A DNA stretch of 64,000 bases, from NCBI RefSeq assembly GCF_013401995.1, contig NZ_JACBJI010000002.1, positions 248,001 through 312,000 of the forward strand, in the 5' to 3' direction. The position numbers were made by a program, and so were the translations under genes. How positions within the stretch are numbered: the stretch's first letter is position 1; every line of letters begins with the position of its first letter. Positions 7,373 to 16,114 of the stretch are shown piece by piece. The notes below the pieces were generated by a model, which saw nothing but the letters and a program-made list of their open reading frames with translations, was not told where the DNA came from and did not search any database. This DNA comes from Flavobacterium agri. Lineage in GTDB: Bacteria > Bacteroidota > Bacteroidia > Flavobacteriales > Flavobacteriaceae.

Positions 7373-8316
7373 AAAAGCGACAGTTAGGCCAATCCGATTT
7401 ACAGATTTATCCGATCGTTTTCGGAGGCAACGTATTTGGTTGGACGATTGATGAAAAACAATCGTTCGAAATTCTAGATGCGTTTACAGGCGCGGGTTTC
7501 AACTGTATCGACACGGCCGACGTGTATTCGCGATGGGCGCCCCAGAATTCGGGTGGCGAATCGGAAACCGTCATCGGGAATTGGCTCAAGTCCAGAGGCA
7601 ATCGCGACAGCATCGTTTTGGCTACCAAGGTCGGAAGCGATATGGGTGAAGGCCGATCGCTAAAAAAAGACTACATACTGCGCGCCGTCGAAGCCTCGCT
7701 CAAACGTCTGAACACCGATTATATCGATTTGTACCAGACGCATTTCGATGTGGAATCGACGCCCGTCGAGGAAACGCTTTCAGCTTATGACCAACTCGTC
7801 AAAGACGGGAAAGTGCGTTGGATCGGTGCTTCGAACATGAGCTTGGATAGATTAAAGGAATCTTTGGATACCAGCGAATTGAAAGGTCTTCCGGCTTATC
7901 AGACATTGCAACCGCATTACAATTTGTATGCGCGCGAACTGTATGAAAGCCAGTACGAGCCGTTTTGTCTGAGTCATTCACTTGGTGTAATCACGTATTT
8001 TTCGCTTGAGAGCGGATTTTTAACGGGTAAATACCGAACGAAATCCGACCTTGGGAAAAGCCCGCGTGGCGGCGATATGGATAAGTATTTCGACGACCGC
8101 GGACTCAAGATACTTTCGGCTTTGGACGAGATTTCGCAAGCGCACGATACGACGCCTGCAGCAGTTGCGCTAGCATGGCTGATCAACCGCCAATCCGTTA
8201 CGGCTCCTATCGTAAGTGCGACGAACCTCCAACAACTAGAAAGCATAATCGCAGCACCAAACCTCGACTTGGTAGCCGGTGACATCGCTACGTTGAACGC
8301 AGCTAGCCATTGGTAA
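7369..8316 (+). CDS. Aldo/keto reductase
   Basis: The protein (315 aa) is an NADPH-dependent aldo/keto reductase of the TIM-barrel fold. Visible features are NCIDTADVYSRW with the catalytic Asp and Tyr, VLATKVGSD with the catalytic Lys, DYIDLYQTHFD with the active-site His, and the NADPH-binding C-terminus (IVSATNLQQLESI). It starts inside the stop of the Gfo/Idh gene, which suggests the two act on related carbonyl or sugar compounds. The substrate is unknown. Confidence 0.92.
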   Translation: MKKRQLGQSDLQIYPIVFGGNVFGWTIDEKQSFEILDAFTGAGFNCIDTADVYSRWAPQNSGGESETVIGNWLKSRGNRDSIVLATKVGSDMGEGRSLKKDYILRAVEASLKRLNTDYIDLYQTHFDVESTPVEETLSAYDQLVKDGKVRWIGASNMSLDRLKESLDTSELKGLPAYQTLQPHYNLYARELYESQYEPFCLSHSLGVITYFSLESGFLTGKYRTKSDLGKSPRGGDMDKYFDDRGLKILSALDEISQAHDTTPAAVALAWLINRQSVTAPIVSATNLQQLESIIAAPNLDLVAGDIATLNAASHW

Positions 8317-8415
8317 TATGAACGTTTTTACAATACAATTCCCAATAACGAATCCACATCGTACAAATGCGACCCGATTAATACCACAACGACTCAACTA
8401 AAACACACAACCACC

Positions 8416-8928
8416 ATGAAACCACACACCTTCACTTTCAAAGACGACGGGATTATCCCGAACAGCGCGTTACCGCTGCTTTTCTACAAAGGCGTTTTCC
8501 TCGAGGAATATGTAGATGCCGATGCGATGATTGCCCATTTTCGCGACTTCGGATGGCGCAACGCCTGGAAAAACGGCGTATACGATTACCATCATTATCA
8601 TAGCATTACGCACGAAGTCCTCGGGATTTATCAAGGGCGCGCGGTCTTGCAGCTCGGTGGTGAAAAAGGCGTCCAGTTAGCGGTAGAGGCCGGAGACGTG
8701 ATCGTGATTCCGGCAGGCGTGGCCCATAAACGCGTTTCCCAATCGGAAGATTTCGCCGTAGTCGGCGCTTATCCGGACGGATGCGAGTACGACCTGATGA
8801 AAGGCGAGGCCGGCGAACGTCCGAAAGCCGATGCAAACATCGCGAAAGTGCCGATTCCCGAATACGATCCGGTTTACGGAAAAGCGCAAGGGCTTCTTGA
8901 GACTTGGAGCCTCGAGCTCGTCCATTGA
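8416..8928 (+). CDS. Cupin-domain protein
   Basis: The 170-residue protein carries a single cupin fold. The first motif lies around YDYHHYHSITHEVLGIYQGR (metal-ligand His and Glu) and the second around AGDVIVIPAGVAHKRV (last His). Family members often bind a metal and act as dioxygenases, isomerases or binding proteins, but nothing fixes the activity here. It lies 99 bp after the aldo/keto reductase and 44 bp before the SDR gene, so it may belong to the same redox group. Confidence 0.88.
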   Translation: MKPHTFTFKDDGIIPNSALPLLFYKGVFLEEYVDADAMIAHFRDFGWRNAWKNGVYDYHHYHSITHEVLGIYQGRAVLQLGGEKGVQLAVEAGDVIVIPAGVAHKRVSQSEDFAVVGAYPDGCEYDLMKGEAGERPKADANIAKVPIPEYDPVYGKAQGLLETWSLELVH

Positions 8929-8972
8929 TTTCCGCATCGACAAATCCAATCAAACCTTGAACTTTATATATA

Positions 8973-9755
8973 ATGGATTTACAGCTAAAAAATAAAACGG
9001 CGTTGGTCACGGGATCGACGGCCGGAATCGGTTTTGCGACCGCGAAGCTTTTGCTCAAGGAAGGCGCGAAAGTGTATATAAACGGAAGGAAACAAAACGG
9101 CATAGACGAAGCGATCAACCGTCTGAAAAACGAAATTCCCGATGCGCAAGTGCAAGGCATCGTCTGTGATTTCTCTAAAAAGGACGATATCGAAAATCTG
9201 TTGGCAACCTTGCCCGAAGTTGACATTCTGGTCAATAACGTGGGGATTTTCCAACCCGTCGAATTTACCGAAATACCCGATGAGGATTGGTTTCGATTTT
9301 TCGAGGTCAACGTGATGAGCGGCGTGCGTCTGTCGCGCCATTACTTCCCGAAAATGCTCGCGAAAAATTGGGGACGCATTATTTTCGTCTCGAGTGAAAG
9401 CGCGCTCAACATTCCTCAGGAAATGATCCATTACGGCATGACGAAAACTGCCCAATTGTCTGTGGCCAGAGGTTTGGCGCAACTCACCAAAGATTCGGGC
9501 GTGACCGTGAACAGCGTGTTGCCGGGACCGACGGCTTCGGAAGGGCTTACCGATTTTATCGACCTCGACGAAGAAAACAAGGCGCGAAAAGAAAAGGAAT
9601 TTTTCGAGACCGCACGCCCGACCTCACTGATCAGGCGTTTTGCCCAACCGGACGAAATCGCAAGTATGATTGTGTATTTGGCGAGTCCGCTAGCCGCGGC
9701 TACGAATGGCACGTCGGTTAGGGTAGACGGTGGTCTGGTGACGACGATCGCTTGA
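8973..9755 (+). CDS. Short-chain dehydrogenase/reductase (SDR)
   Basis: The protein (260 aa) is a classical SDR. It shows the dinucleotide-binding TGSTAGIG (residues about 14-21), NNVG, the catalytic Ser in IIFVSSESALN, and the YGMTK motif with catalytic Tyr and Lys. The C-terminus has the SVRVDGGLV segment common to 3-oxoacyl-ACP-reductase-like SDRs. It closes the run of four redox-type genes and is followed by a two-way terminator. The substrate is unknown. Confidence 0.93.
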   Translation: MDLQLKNKTALVTGSTAGIGFATAKLLLKEGAKVYINGRKQNGIDEAINRLKNEIPDAQVQGIVCDFSKKDDIENLLATLPEVDILVNNVGIFQPVEFTEIPDEDWFRFFEVNVMSGVRLSRHYFPKMLAKNWGRIIFVSSESALNIPQEMIHYGMTKTAQLSVARGLAQLTKDSGVTVNSVLPGPTASEGLTDFIDLDEENKARKEKEFFETARPTSLIRRFAQPDEIASMIVYLASPLAAATNGTSVRVDGGLVTTIA

Positions 9756-9759
9756 TTTT

Positions 9760-9782
9760 GATTCCGACGAAGGAGGAATCTC
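9760..9782. repeat. Palindromic repeat unit GATTCC-N9-GGAATC
   Basis: The stem GATTCC/GGAATC encloses the 9-nt loop GACGAAGGA. It is one of several copies in this window and lies 4 bp after the SDR stop codon. Confidence 0.8.
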
Positions 9783-9801
9783 CGCCTAAAACCCAACCCA
9801 T

Positions 9802-9834
9802 AAAAAAAGCCGCTGTTCATCGCAGCGGCTTTTG
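9802..9834. terminator. Bidirectional terminator between converging genes
   Basis: A perfect 8-bp stem AGCCGCTG / CAGCGGCT is flanked by an A-run on the left and a short T-run on the right. It can serve both the rightward SDR gene and the leftward aminopeptidase gene. Confidence 0.85.
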
Positions 9835-9858
9835 ATTTAAAAAGAGATTTATCTTCTG

Positions 9859-11766
9859 TTATTCTTTGACGAATTTAAAAGTGCGTTCGCCTCCATCGGT
9901 ATAAACCGTCACGAAATGCACGCCCGAAGCCAATGCGGAAACGTTCACTTTATCCTGTGTGGTTTCCAGAACGTGTTGGCCCAATGGATTGGTCACGATT
10001 ACTTTCTGCAAATTCACATTTAATGGCAGGTTCACGTTCAAAATGTCTCTTGTCGGGTTCGGATAAATGTTCGCGCCCGCAAGAGTCGTAAAACTGCCCA
10101 CGCCCAAAGAAGCGTTGCTGTCGCGCGAAATGATGTGCTTGTCGGGATCGAATTGGATCGAAGTCACCGTAAACGGAACGGGCATGTTGAATGTTTGTCC
10201 GTTCGAAGTATTGTTGAGCACCAAATCCATCTGCTGTCCGCCCGCGCCGAAAACACGAACCGGAACCGGCATTTCGAAAAAGCTCACCGATGGGTTCGAT
10301 TGCGTCTGGTTCACGGTCAAATGGCAAATCCCGCCCGACCAGTTTGAAGCCGTTATACTATAGGTAGGATAACCTTGCTTGAAAATCCAATCGTCGAAAA
10401 ACTCGTCGAGATTCTCTCCCGAAACCGCTTCGAAATGCGACTGCAAATCGGTCGTAACCGCATATTTGTAAGCATGATCGGGATCGGCGAGGTAGTTGCG
10501 AAGTGCTTGGTAGAAATTCACATCTCCGAGTTTCCAACGCAACATTTCAAGAACCATTGCACCTTTGTTGTAGCTCAATCGGCTGCTGAAAATGCGGTTC
10601 ACGTTCGTCGCTTCGAAATCGGTAAGGTAAACCGCGCCGTTCGGAGACGACGTAATATCGTTGATCACATCTCCTTTCCAGTTTATGAAATCGGGCACGC
10701 CGTCAAAATGTTCGATGACCAACGCCGCAAGATAGGTCGCAAAGCCTTCGTTGAGCCAAATGTCTTTCCAGCTTCCGCACGTCACCTTGTCGCCGAACCA
10801 TTGGTGTCCGAGTTCGTGGGCGACGAGTTCCCTCCAGAATCCGGCCATGAACGAAACGGTCGTGTGTTCCATTCCGCCGCCCCAACCGAATTGGGCATGT
10901 CCGTATTTTTCATCCGAAAACGGATACGTTTCGAACAATTCCTCGTACAAATCCATGATTGCAGGCGTTTGTCCGAAGCCGTCCTGTGCATCCTCGAGGT
11001 TTTCGGGATACACGTAATTGACGATCGGAAACTCGTTCGGCGCCGTTCCGGCATTGAGCGTAAACACGCTATAATTGGTAACCGCGATCGCGATGAGGTA
11101 AGCTGGTATCGGATAATTGTGATGAAAATGCGTCGTCTTGTTCGAGCCCGAAGTCGTTTGTCCGACCTCCAAGCCATTGGCTACGCTCACGTATTGGGAT
11201 GGAGCCGTGATGAAAATGTCGACGCTGTTCACCTTGTCGTTCAAATCTTGCTTGCAAGGCCACCAATCGCGTGCGCCGAAAGGCTCAGAAAGCGTGAAAA
11301 GCGCAGGCGTTCCGTTGTGAGTGGTCGTGGTGAAGGCCTGTTCCCCGAACGAAGGTTCTCCCGAATAATTGATTTCGAGCGTAGCCGATGTGCCGGCCGT
11401 TTGCACAGACGGAAGCGTCACGACCAATTCCAAAGCCGTTTGGTTGAACGTCAGGTTCGTCGTGCCCAGCTTTACCGAACTCACCGTGAGCGAATTTGTC
11501 AAATCGAAATGGATATTGCTCATGTTCGACAAGGCCGTATACGTCGTGGTGACTTTACCCGTGATGAAATAATCGGCGGGATCTACGGTAAACTCGAGTT
11601 TGTGGTACGTGATGTCGTAGTTGGTCGTATTCGGGTTGATCTGCACCGAAAGCAAGCTCTCGGCCGATTTCATTTCCGATTCGGCGATTTTCGCAATCCC
11701 GTTGACAGGGTTTTGTCCGAAAACGGAAACCGCAAACAACGTTGCCAAAAAGTACAGTTTTTTCAT
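9859..11766 (-). CDS. Secreted M1-family metallo-aminopeptidase with T9SS sorting domain
   Basis: I start at the ATG at 11766 (635 aa), which gives the signal peptide KKLYFLATLFAVSVFGQ. The M1 hallmarks are present: GGMEHTTVSF (the GxMEN-like exopeptidase motif, here GGMEH) and the zinc site HELGHQWFGD with the third ligand Glu 18 residues on in WLNEGFA. A beta-rich N-terminal domain precedes the catalytic domain. The last ~75 residues (IYPNPTRDILNVNLPLN ... FKFVKE) are a type A T9SS sorting domain, so the enzyme is probably exported across the outer membrane. The role would be digestion of external peptides. Confidence 0.95.
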   Translation of the reverse strand: MKKLYFLATLFAVSVFGQNPVNGIAKIAESEMKSAESLLSVQINPNTTNYDITYHKLEFTVDPADYFITGKVTTTYTALSNMSNIHFDLTNSLTVSSVKLGTTNLTFNQTALELVVTLPSVQTAGTSATLEINYSGEPSFGEQAFTTTTHNGTPALFTLSEPFGARDWWPCKQDLNDKVNSVDIFITAPSQYVSVANGLEVGQTTSGSNKTTHFHHNYPIPAYLIAIAVTNYSVFTLNAGTAPNEFPIVNYVYPENLEDAQDGFGQTPAIMDLYEELFETYPFSDEKYGHAQFGWGGGMEHTTVSFMAGFWRELVAHELGHQWFGDKVTCGSWKDIWLNEGFATYLAALVIEHFDGVPDFINWKGDVINDITSSPNGAVYLTDFEATNVNRIFSSRLSYNKGAMVLEMLRWKLGDVNFYQALRNYLADPDHAYKYAVTTDLQSHFEAVSGENLDEFFDDWIFKQGYPTYSITASNWSGGICHLTVNQTQSNPSVSFFEMPVPVRVFGAGGQQMDLVLNNTSNGQTFNMPVPFTVTSIQFDPDKHIISRDSNASLGVGSFTTLAGANIYPNPTRDILNVNLPLNVNLQKVIVTNPLGQHVLETTQDKVNVSALASGVHFVTVYTDGGERTFKFVKE

Positions 11767-11872
11767 AGAAATTTTAAAATTGGAGCGAAAGTAATCAATA
11801 TTGATGTAATTGTGTGTTAATGTGGCAATAAAGTAACAGGCAGTAGCAACAGAAAGCAGCGTACACATTACG

Positions 11873-11929
11873 GATTTCGTTGGGATTCGAAAACCCAGAT
11901 TCCTCACGCTTCGGAATCCCAACGAAATC
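11873..11929. repeat. 16-bp perfect inverted repeat enclosing a GATTCC-N9-GGAATC unit
   Basis: The outer arms GATTTCGTTGGGATTC and GAATCCCAACGAAATC pair perfectly. A smaller hairpin GATTCC-N9-GGAATC (11898-11918) overlaps the right arm, so two alternative folds compete. It lies between the divergent aminopeptidase and serS promoters. Confidence 0.85.
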
Positions 11930-11963
11930 GCACCAAATAACATCTACCTTAAAAACAAATGAC

Positions 11964-11971
11964 TAAATTTG
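11964..11971 (+). promoter_or_regulatory. Probable -7 box for serS
   Basis: TAAATTTG matches the Bacteroidetes -7 consensus TANNTTTG exactly, 34 bp before the serS start. No TTG was found at the expected -33 distance, so the promoter is only half supported. Confidence 0.5.
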
Positions 11972-12005
11972 CCGCTCTATCACCGAAAAATCAAGAAAAT
12001 ACGCC

Positions 12006-13277
12006 ATGTTACAAATAGCTTACATTCGCGAAAACCAGCAAAAAGTAATCGATGCCCTTGCCAAGCGCAACATCGAAGCAACCGCCTTGATCGCCGAGGT
12101 CGTCTCTTTAGACGAAAACCGCCGCGCAACCCAGGCCGAACTCGACAATACTTTAGCCGAATCGAACAAGCTGTCCAAAGACATTGGCGAACTCATGAAA
12201 AACGGGGAGAAGGCCAAAGCCGCGATCCTAAAGGAAAAAACGGTCGCACTCAAGGAAAAGAGCAAAGACCTTTCTGAAAAACTCGACGTGTTCGCGAACG
12301 ATCTCACGGCAAAAATGTACACGATTCCGAACCTCCCGGCCGACATCGTCCCTCACGGCAAAACTGCCGACGACAACGAAACCGTGTTCCAAAGCGGCGA
12401 AATTCCGCAATTGCACGGCGAAGCACAACCGCATTGGGATCTTGTGAAAAAATACGACATCATCGATTTCGAGCTCGGCGTGAAAATCGCGGGAGCAGGT
12501 TTTCCGGTCTACAAAGGCAAAGGCGCGAAATTGCAGCGCGCGTTGATTTCGTATTTCCTCGACAAAAACACAGAAGCCGGATATAACGAAGTCCAGGTGC
12601 CACATTTGGTAAACGAGGCTTCGGGCTACGGAACGGGCCAACTTCCGGACAAGGAAGGCCAGATGTATTACGTGACCGAAGACGATCTGTACCTGATCCC
12701 GACGGCCGAAGTTCCCGTGACCAACCTGTACCGCGACGTGATCCTTCACGAGAACGAATTGCCGGTGCTCAATACGGGTTACACACCGTGTTTCCGACGC
12801 GAAGCCGGTTCGTACGGCGCTCACGTGCGCGGTCTCAACCGTTTGCACCAATTCGACAAGGTAGAAATCGTACGCATCGAAAAACCAGAAAACTCATACG
12901 CGGCCCTCGACGGAATGGTCGAACACGTAAAAAACATCCTTGACGAGCTCAAATTGCCGTACCGCGTGTTGCGTTTGTGCGGTGGCGACATGGGATTCGC
13001 TTCGGCTTTGACTTACGATTTCGAAGTGTTCTCTACGGCCCAGGACCGTTGGCTTGAGATCAGTTCGGTATCGAATTTCGAAACCTTCCAGTCTAACCGT
13101 TTGAAATTGCGTTTCCGCGACAAGGACGGCAAGAACCATTTGGCGCACACGCTCAACGGAAGCTCGTTGGCTTTGCCGCGTGTTCTCGCCGGAATCATCG
13201 AGAATTACCAGACGCCCGAAGGCATCGTGATTCCGGAAGTGTTGCGAAAGTATACAGGATTCGACATCATCAACTAA
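12006..13277 (+). CDS. serS: Seryl-tRNA synthetase
   Basis: The product (423 aa) is full length for SerRS, which charges tRNA-Ser with serine in the cytoplasm. Residues 1-110 form the long antiparallel coiled coil that binds the tRNA variable arm. Class II motif 2 is seen at TPCFRREAGSYGAHVRGLNR and motif 3 at NGSSLALPRVLAGIIENYQT. The signature EVPVTNLYRDVIL lies between them. The gene is alone between a divergent neighbour and a terminator. Confidence 0.98.
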   Translation: MLQIAYIRENQQKVIDALAKRNIEATALIAEVVSLDENRRATQAELDNTLAESNKLSKDIGELMKNGEKAKAAILKEKTVALKEKSKDLSEKLDVFANDLTAKMYTIPNLPADIVPHGKTADDNETVFQSGEIPQLHGEAQPHWDLVKKYDIIDFELGVKIAGAGFPVYKGKGAKLQRALISYFLDKNTEAGYNEVQVPHLVNEASGYGTGQLPDKEGQMYYVTEDDLYLIPTAEVPVTNLYRDVILHENELPVLNTGYTPCFRREAGSYGAHVRGLNRLHQFDKVEIVRIEKPENSYAALDGMVEHVKNILDELKLPYRVLRLCGGDMGFASALTYDFEVFSTAQDRWLEISSVSNFETFQSNRLKLRFRDKDGKNHLAHTLNGSSLALPRVLAGIIENYQTPEGIVIPEVLRKYTGFDIIN

Positions 13278-13281
13278 CAAT

Positions 13282-13309
13282 AAGCCTCCAATTTCGGGGG
13301 CTTTTTTTT
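13282..13309 (+). terminator. Terminator after serS
   Basis: The stem AAGCCTCC / GGGGGCTT (one T-G pair) is followed by a T-run of eight. Confidence 0.85.
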
Positions 13310-13357
13310 AGCTGCGAATGACACGAATCGCACAAATAGATTGGTGAAATTCGTGGC
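13310..13357. repeat. Degenerate palindrome of the GCCACGAATTTCAC type
   Basis: The left arm AGCTGCGAATGACAC resembles the inverse of the right arm GTGAAATTCGTGGCT with several mismatches. A better-preserved relative lies at 46971-47013. Confidence 0.55.
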
Positions 13358-13363
13358 TTACAC

Positions 13364-13430
13364 TTGACATTTGTCAATCTCCTTTTATGACAAATATCAA
13401 TACGTCACGATTTTACATGATCTACTTTTG
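13364..13430 (+). promoter_or_regulatory. Two Fnr-like palindromes and a -7 box upstream of the NTF2-like gene
   Basis: Site 1 is the perfect palindrome TTGACATTTGTCAA (13364-13377). Site 2 is ATGACAAATATCAA (13387-13400), centred 23 bp further on. The -7 box TACTTTTG (13423-13430) begins 29.5 bp after the centre of site 2, and no -33 TTG is seen. If transcription starts about 5 bp after the box, site 2 lies near -41.5, the usual place for a class II Crp/Fnr activator. The same site 1 with nearly the same spacing recurs at 63014. Confidence 0.75.
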
Positions 13431-13453
13431 GTTTATACAAAATCGTAAACATC

Positions 13454-13813
13454 ATGAAAAATCGAGCCCAACTTTTAGAAGACAGCTTATTGGTCATTTG
13501 GAATGACCGCAATTCGCAAAACAGATTGCAGGCCATGCAAAGAATCTATGCGTCCGATATCCAATTTTTTGAAACTGACGGCGACGAACCATTCGTCGGC
13601 CACGACGCGATCAATGATGTGATCGGGAAACTGCAATCGGAATGGCCGGTTGAATTCTCATTCCAACTTACAGAGCCCGCCAAAGCCAATAATGAAATCC
13701 AACTCATTTCGTGGACGCTCGGCATTCCCGGCCAAACGCCTGTCGCCAAAGGATCAGACGTCGCGATAATCGAAAACGGCAAAATCAAGTCGCTGCATTT
13801 GTTTTTGGGTTGA
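13454..13813 (+). CDS. NTF2/SnoaL-like small protein
   Basis: The 119-residue protein has the helix-helix-helix-beta layout of the NTF2/SnoaL fold. It starts with a helix ending SLLVIWNDRNSQNRLQAM, then YASDIQFFETDGDEPFVGHD, then beta strands ending in IENGKIKSLHLFLG. Such proteins are polyketide-cyclase-like enzymes or binding proteins; the function here is unknown. Its leader carries the tandem Fnr-like sites described at 13364, so it is probably regulated together with the SDR gene at 63124. Confidence 0.82.
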   Translation: MKNRAQLLEDSLLVIWNDRNSQNRLQAMQRIYASDIQFFETDGDEPFVGHDAINDVIGKLQSEWPVEFSFQLTEPAKANNEIQLISWTLGIPGQTPVAKGSDVAIIENGKIKSLHLFLG

Positions 13814-13949
13814 ATCGGGAAACCCATAAAAATCTTGGGTTTTTCCCAAAAGTGCGTGCATAATGCCTCAACGCCCGTATCTTTGCGCTTTCCGATACAC
13901 TAATCCGTACAAAAAAGTGTTATATTGGAAAGGTCTAGGAATACCCGAA

Positions 13950-15728
13950 ATGAAACGCATATTTGCCCTTATCGCCGTGCTTTTTTCGTTGGCCGCTTTC
14001 GCACAGAACGAGCAGCTCGCCCAGAATTACTTTGACAAAGGCGAATTCGAGAAGGCCAAAGTCAGTTATCAGGAATTGCTCAAGAACCAGCCGTCGAACA
14101 GCATTTATTTTCAACGTCTGATCGAATCTTTCCAGCAATTGCAACAACTTGAAGAAGCCGAACGCCTGTTGCGCGAACGCTTCGACCGATACAAACAAGG
14201 CGGTCTTTTGGTCGAGATCGGGTACAATTACCAACTCAAAAAGGACGAATCCAAAGCCAAGAAATATTACGAGGACGCGCTCGACCGTATCAAGCAGAAT
14301 GTAGGAGAGGTTTATAGTGTCGCCTCGACTTTCGAAAAACGTTCGCTGCTCGATTATTCGTTGCGCGCCTATAAACTTGCGCTCGAGAAGGAACCGAAAA
14401 TGAATTTCAACTATCAGATGGCGTTGCTTTACGGACAACAAGGCAATACCGAGATGATGATCAATACCTTTCTCGACGAGGCCTTCACGAATCCGAACAG
14501 CGGTATCGTCGTGCAAAACCAGTTGTCGCGTTTCATGAATGAGGACGCCGACACGAATTTCAACGAAACCCTTCGCAAAGCTTTATTATTGCGTGCCCAA
14601 AAAAACCAGGACATTTTCTGGAACCAATACCTGAGCTGGTTCTACGTCCAACAAAAAGAATACGGAAAAGCGTTCATACAGGAAAAGGCGATCTACAAAC
14701 GCAATCCCGAGACGTTCTTCAACATCGTGAACCTCGCCGAACTTGCGGTTCAGGAAAACGATTCCGAGACGGCCAAGGAGATTTTCGGATGGGTTTTGGA
14801 AAATACGACCGATATCGATTTGCGTGTCAAGGCCAATTATTACCTTATGGAAATGCGCGTCAAATCGGCGACCGATAAAGACAACGCGTTGATTGAAGGC
14901 GATTTCAAGAAGCTCATGGACGAGTTCGGACTCAATCCGTTCACGTTGGATTTGCAGATTCTGCAGGCGCATTTCGTGACGTTCAACATGAAAAATCCTG
15001 AATTGGGCAAAACCTTGCTCAAGGAAGCGTTGCAGCTCCAACTCAACAAATACCAGCAATCGGACGTGAAAATGGAACTTGCCGATATTTTGCTGTACGA
15101 AGAGAAATTCAACCAGGCGTTGATTTATTATTCGCAGATCGAGGACGATTTGAAAAACGATGCCGTCGGACATGAAGCCAGCCTCAAGTCGGCGCGTACA
15201 AGCTACTTTAAAGGCGATTTCACTTGGGCGCAAGCGCAGTTCAAGACGCTCAAATCGGCATCGACGCAATTGATCGCGAATGACGCTTTGGAATATTTCC
15301 TTCTGATTTCGGACAATACCGTCGAAGATTCCACGCAAACGGCTCTCAAAAAGTTCGCACGAGCCGATTATTTGCTTTACCAGAACAAGATAAAGGAATC
15401 CGAAGCCGCGTTCCAGGCCATTTTGCAGGAATTCAAAGGTCAGCCGATCGAAGGTGTGGCCTTGCTTCGTTTGGGCAGGATTTACGAAAAGACAGGCGAT
15501 TACAATACGGCTTTGACGCTGTACAAAAGTATCATCGACAACCACGCAGACGGTATTTATGTAGACGAAGCCTTGTACTTCTCGGCCGACATCTACAACT
15601 ACAACCTCAAAGATCCCGAAAAAGCCAAACCGCTTTACGAGAAAGTGATATTCGAGCATCAGGATTCGATTTATTTCGTCGAAGCAAGAAAGAAATACCG
15701 CACTTTGCGCGGCGATACGAACTTGTAG
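13950..15728 (+). CDS. Exported tetratricopeptide-repeat protein
   Basis: I start at the ATG at 13950 (592 aa) because it opens a signal peptide (KRIFALIAVLFSLAAFAQ); the longer frame adds 29 unlikely residues. The rest is helical, with TPR motifs such as AQNYFDKGEFEKAKVSYQEL near the start and TGDYNTALTLYKSIIDNHAD and ALYFSADIYNYNLKDPEKAK near the end. It is likely a periplasmic scaffold with no enzyme motif. It is followed at 65 bp by the DUF4286 gene. Confidence 0.85.
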   Translation: MKRIFALIAVLFSLAAFAQNEQLAQNYFDKGEFEKAKVSYQELLKNQPSNSIYFQRLIESFQQLQQLEEAERLLRERFDRYKQGGLLVEIGYNYQLKKDESKAKKYYEDALDRIKQNVGEVYSVASTFEKRSLLDYSLRAYKLALEKEPKMNFNYQMALLYGQQGNTEMMINTFLDEAFTNPNSGIVVQNQLSRFMNEDADTNFNETLRKALLLRAQKNQDIFWNQYLSWFYVQQKEYGKAFIQEKAIYKRNPETFFNIVNLAELAVQENDSETAKEIFGWVLENTTDIDLRVKANYYLMEMRVKSATDKDNALIEGDFKKLMDEFGLNPFTLDLQILQAHFVTFNMKNPELGKTLLKEALQLQLNKYQQSDVKMELADILLYEEKFNQALIYYSQIEDDLKNDAVGHEASLKSARTSYFKGDFTWAQAQFKTLKSASTQLIANDALEYFLLISDNTVEDSTQTALKKFARADYLLYQNKIKESEAAFQAILQEFKGQPIEGVALLRLGRIYEKTGDYNTALTLYKSIIDNHADGIYVDEALYFSADIYNYNLKDPEKAKPLYEKVIFEHQDSIYFVEARKKYRTLRGDTNL

Positions 15729-15792
15729 AAAATTTCAAAACCCAAATTCCAAATTCCGATCGTTTCTGTTCGGAACATCAAAACATCAAATC

Positions 15793-16113
15793 ATGATTCT
15801 ATACAACGTCACCATCAACATACACGAATCCGTTCACGACGAATGGATGCATTGGATCCAGCACAAACACATAGCCGACGTGCTCGCGACGGGCAAATTC
15901 ACCTCGGCGCGAATGGTCAAGGTTTTGGTCGATGAAGACATGGGCGGCACGACGTATTCGATACAATATTGCGCCGAAAACCGCGAAATGCTCGAGCGTT
16001 ATTACGAAGAAGACGCGCCAAGATTGAGAGCCGAAGGAGTCGCGCTTTGGGGCGATAAAATGCTGGCGTTCCGCACCGAACTCGAGTTGATTTCGGATCA
16101 CAAAACCGTATGA
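15793..16113 (+). CDS. DUF4286 family protein
   Basis: This 106-residue protein matches the small Bacteroidetes DUF4286 family in its opening [18 protein letters not shown] and in [20 protein letters not shown]. The fold is probably a ferredoxin-like dimeric alpha/beta barrel. The function is unknown. It ends 1 bp before rsmA, and this order suggests co-translation. Confidence 0.85.
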   Translation: MILYNVTINIHESVHDEWMHWIQHKHIADVLATGKFTSARMVKVLVDEDMGGTTYSIQYCAENREMLERYYEEDAPRLRAEGVALWGDKMLAFRTELELISDHKTV

Positions 16114-16114
16114 C

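Noticed and set aside
10375..11820. Long open frame (481 codons) on the + strand opposite the aminopeptidase gene
   Set aside because: It is fully antisense to a gene with clear M1 motifs and shows no protein family likeness. Biased codon use in the real gene leaves the opposite strand free of stops.
14586..15659. Long open frame (357 codons) on the - strand inside the TPR gene
   Set aside because: Antisense shadow of the TPR gene; no recognisable domain and no promoter.
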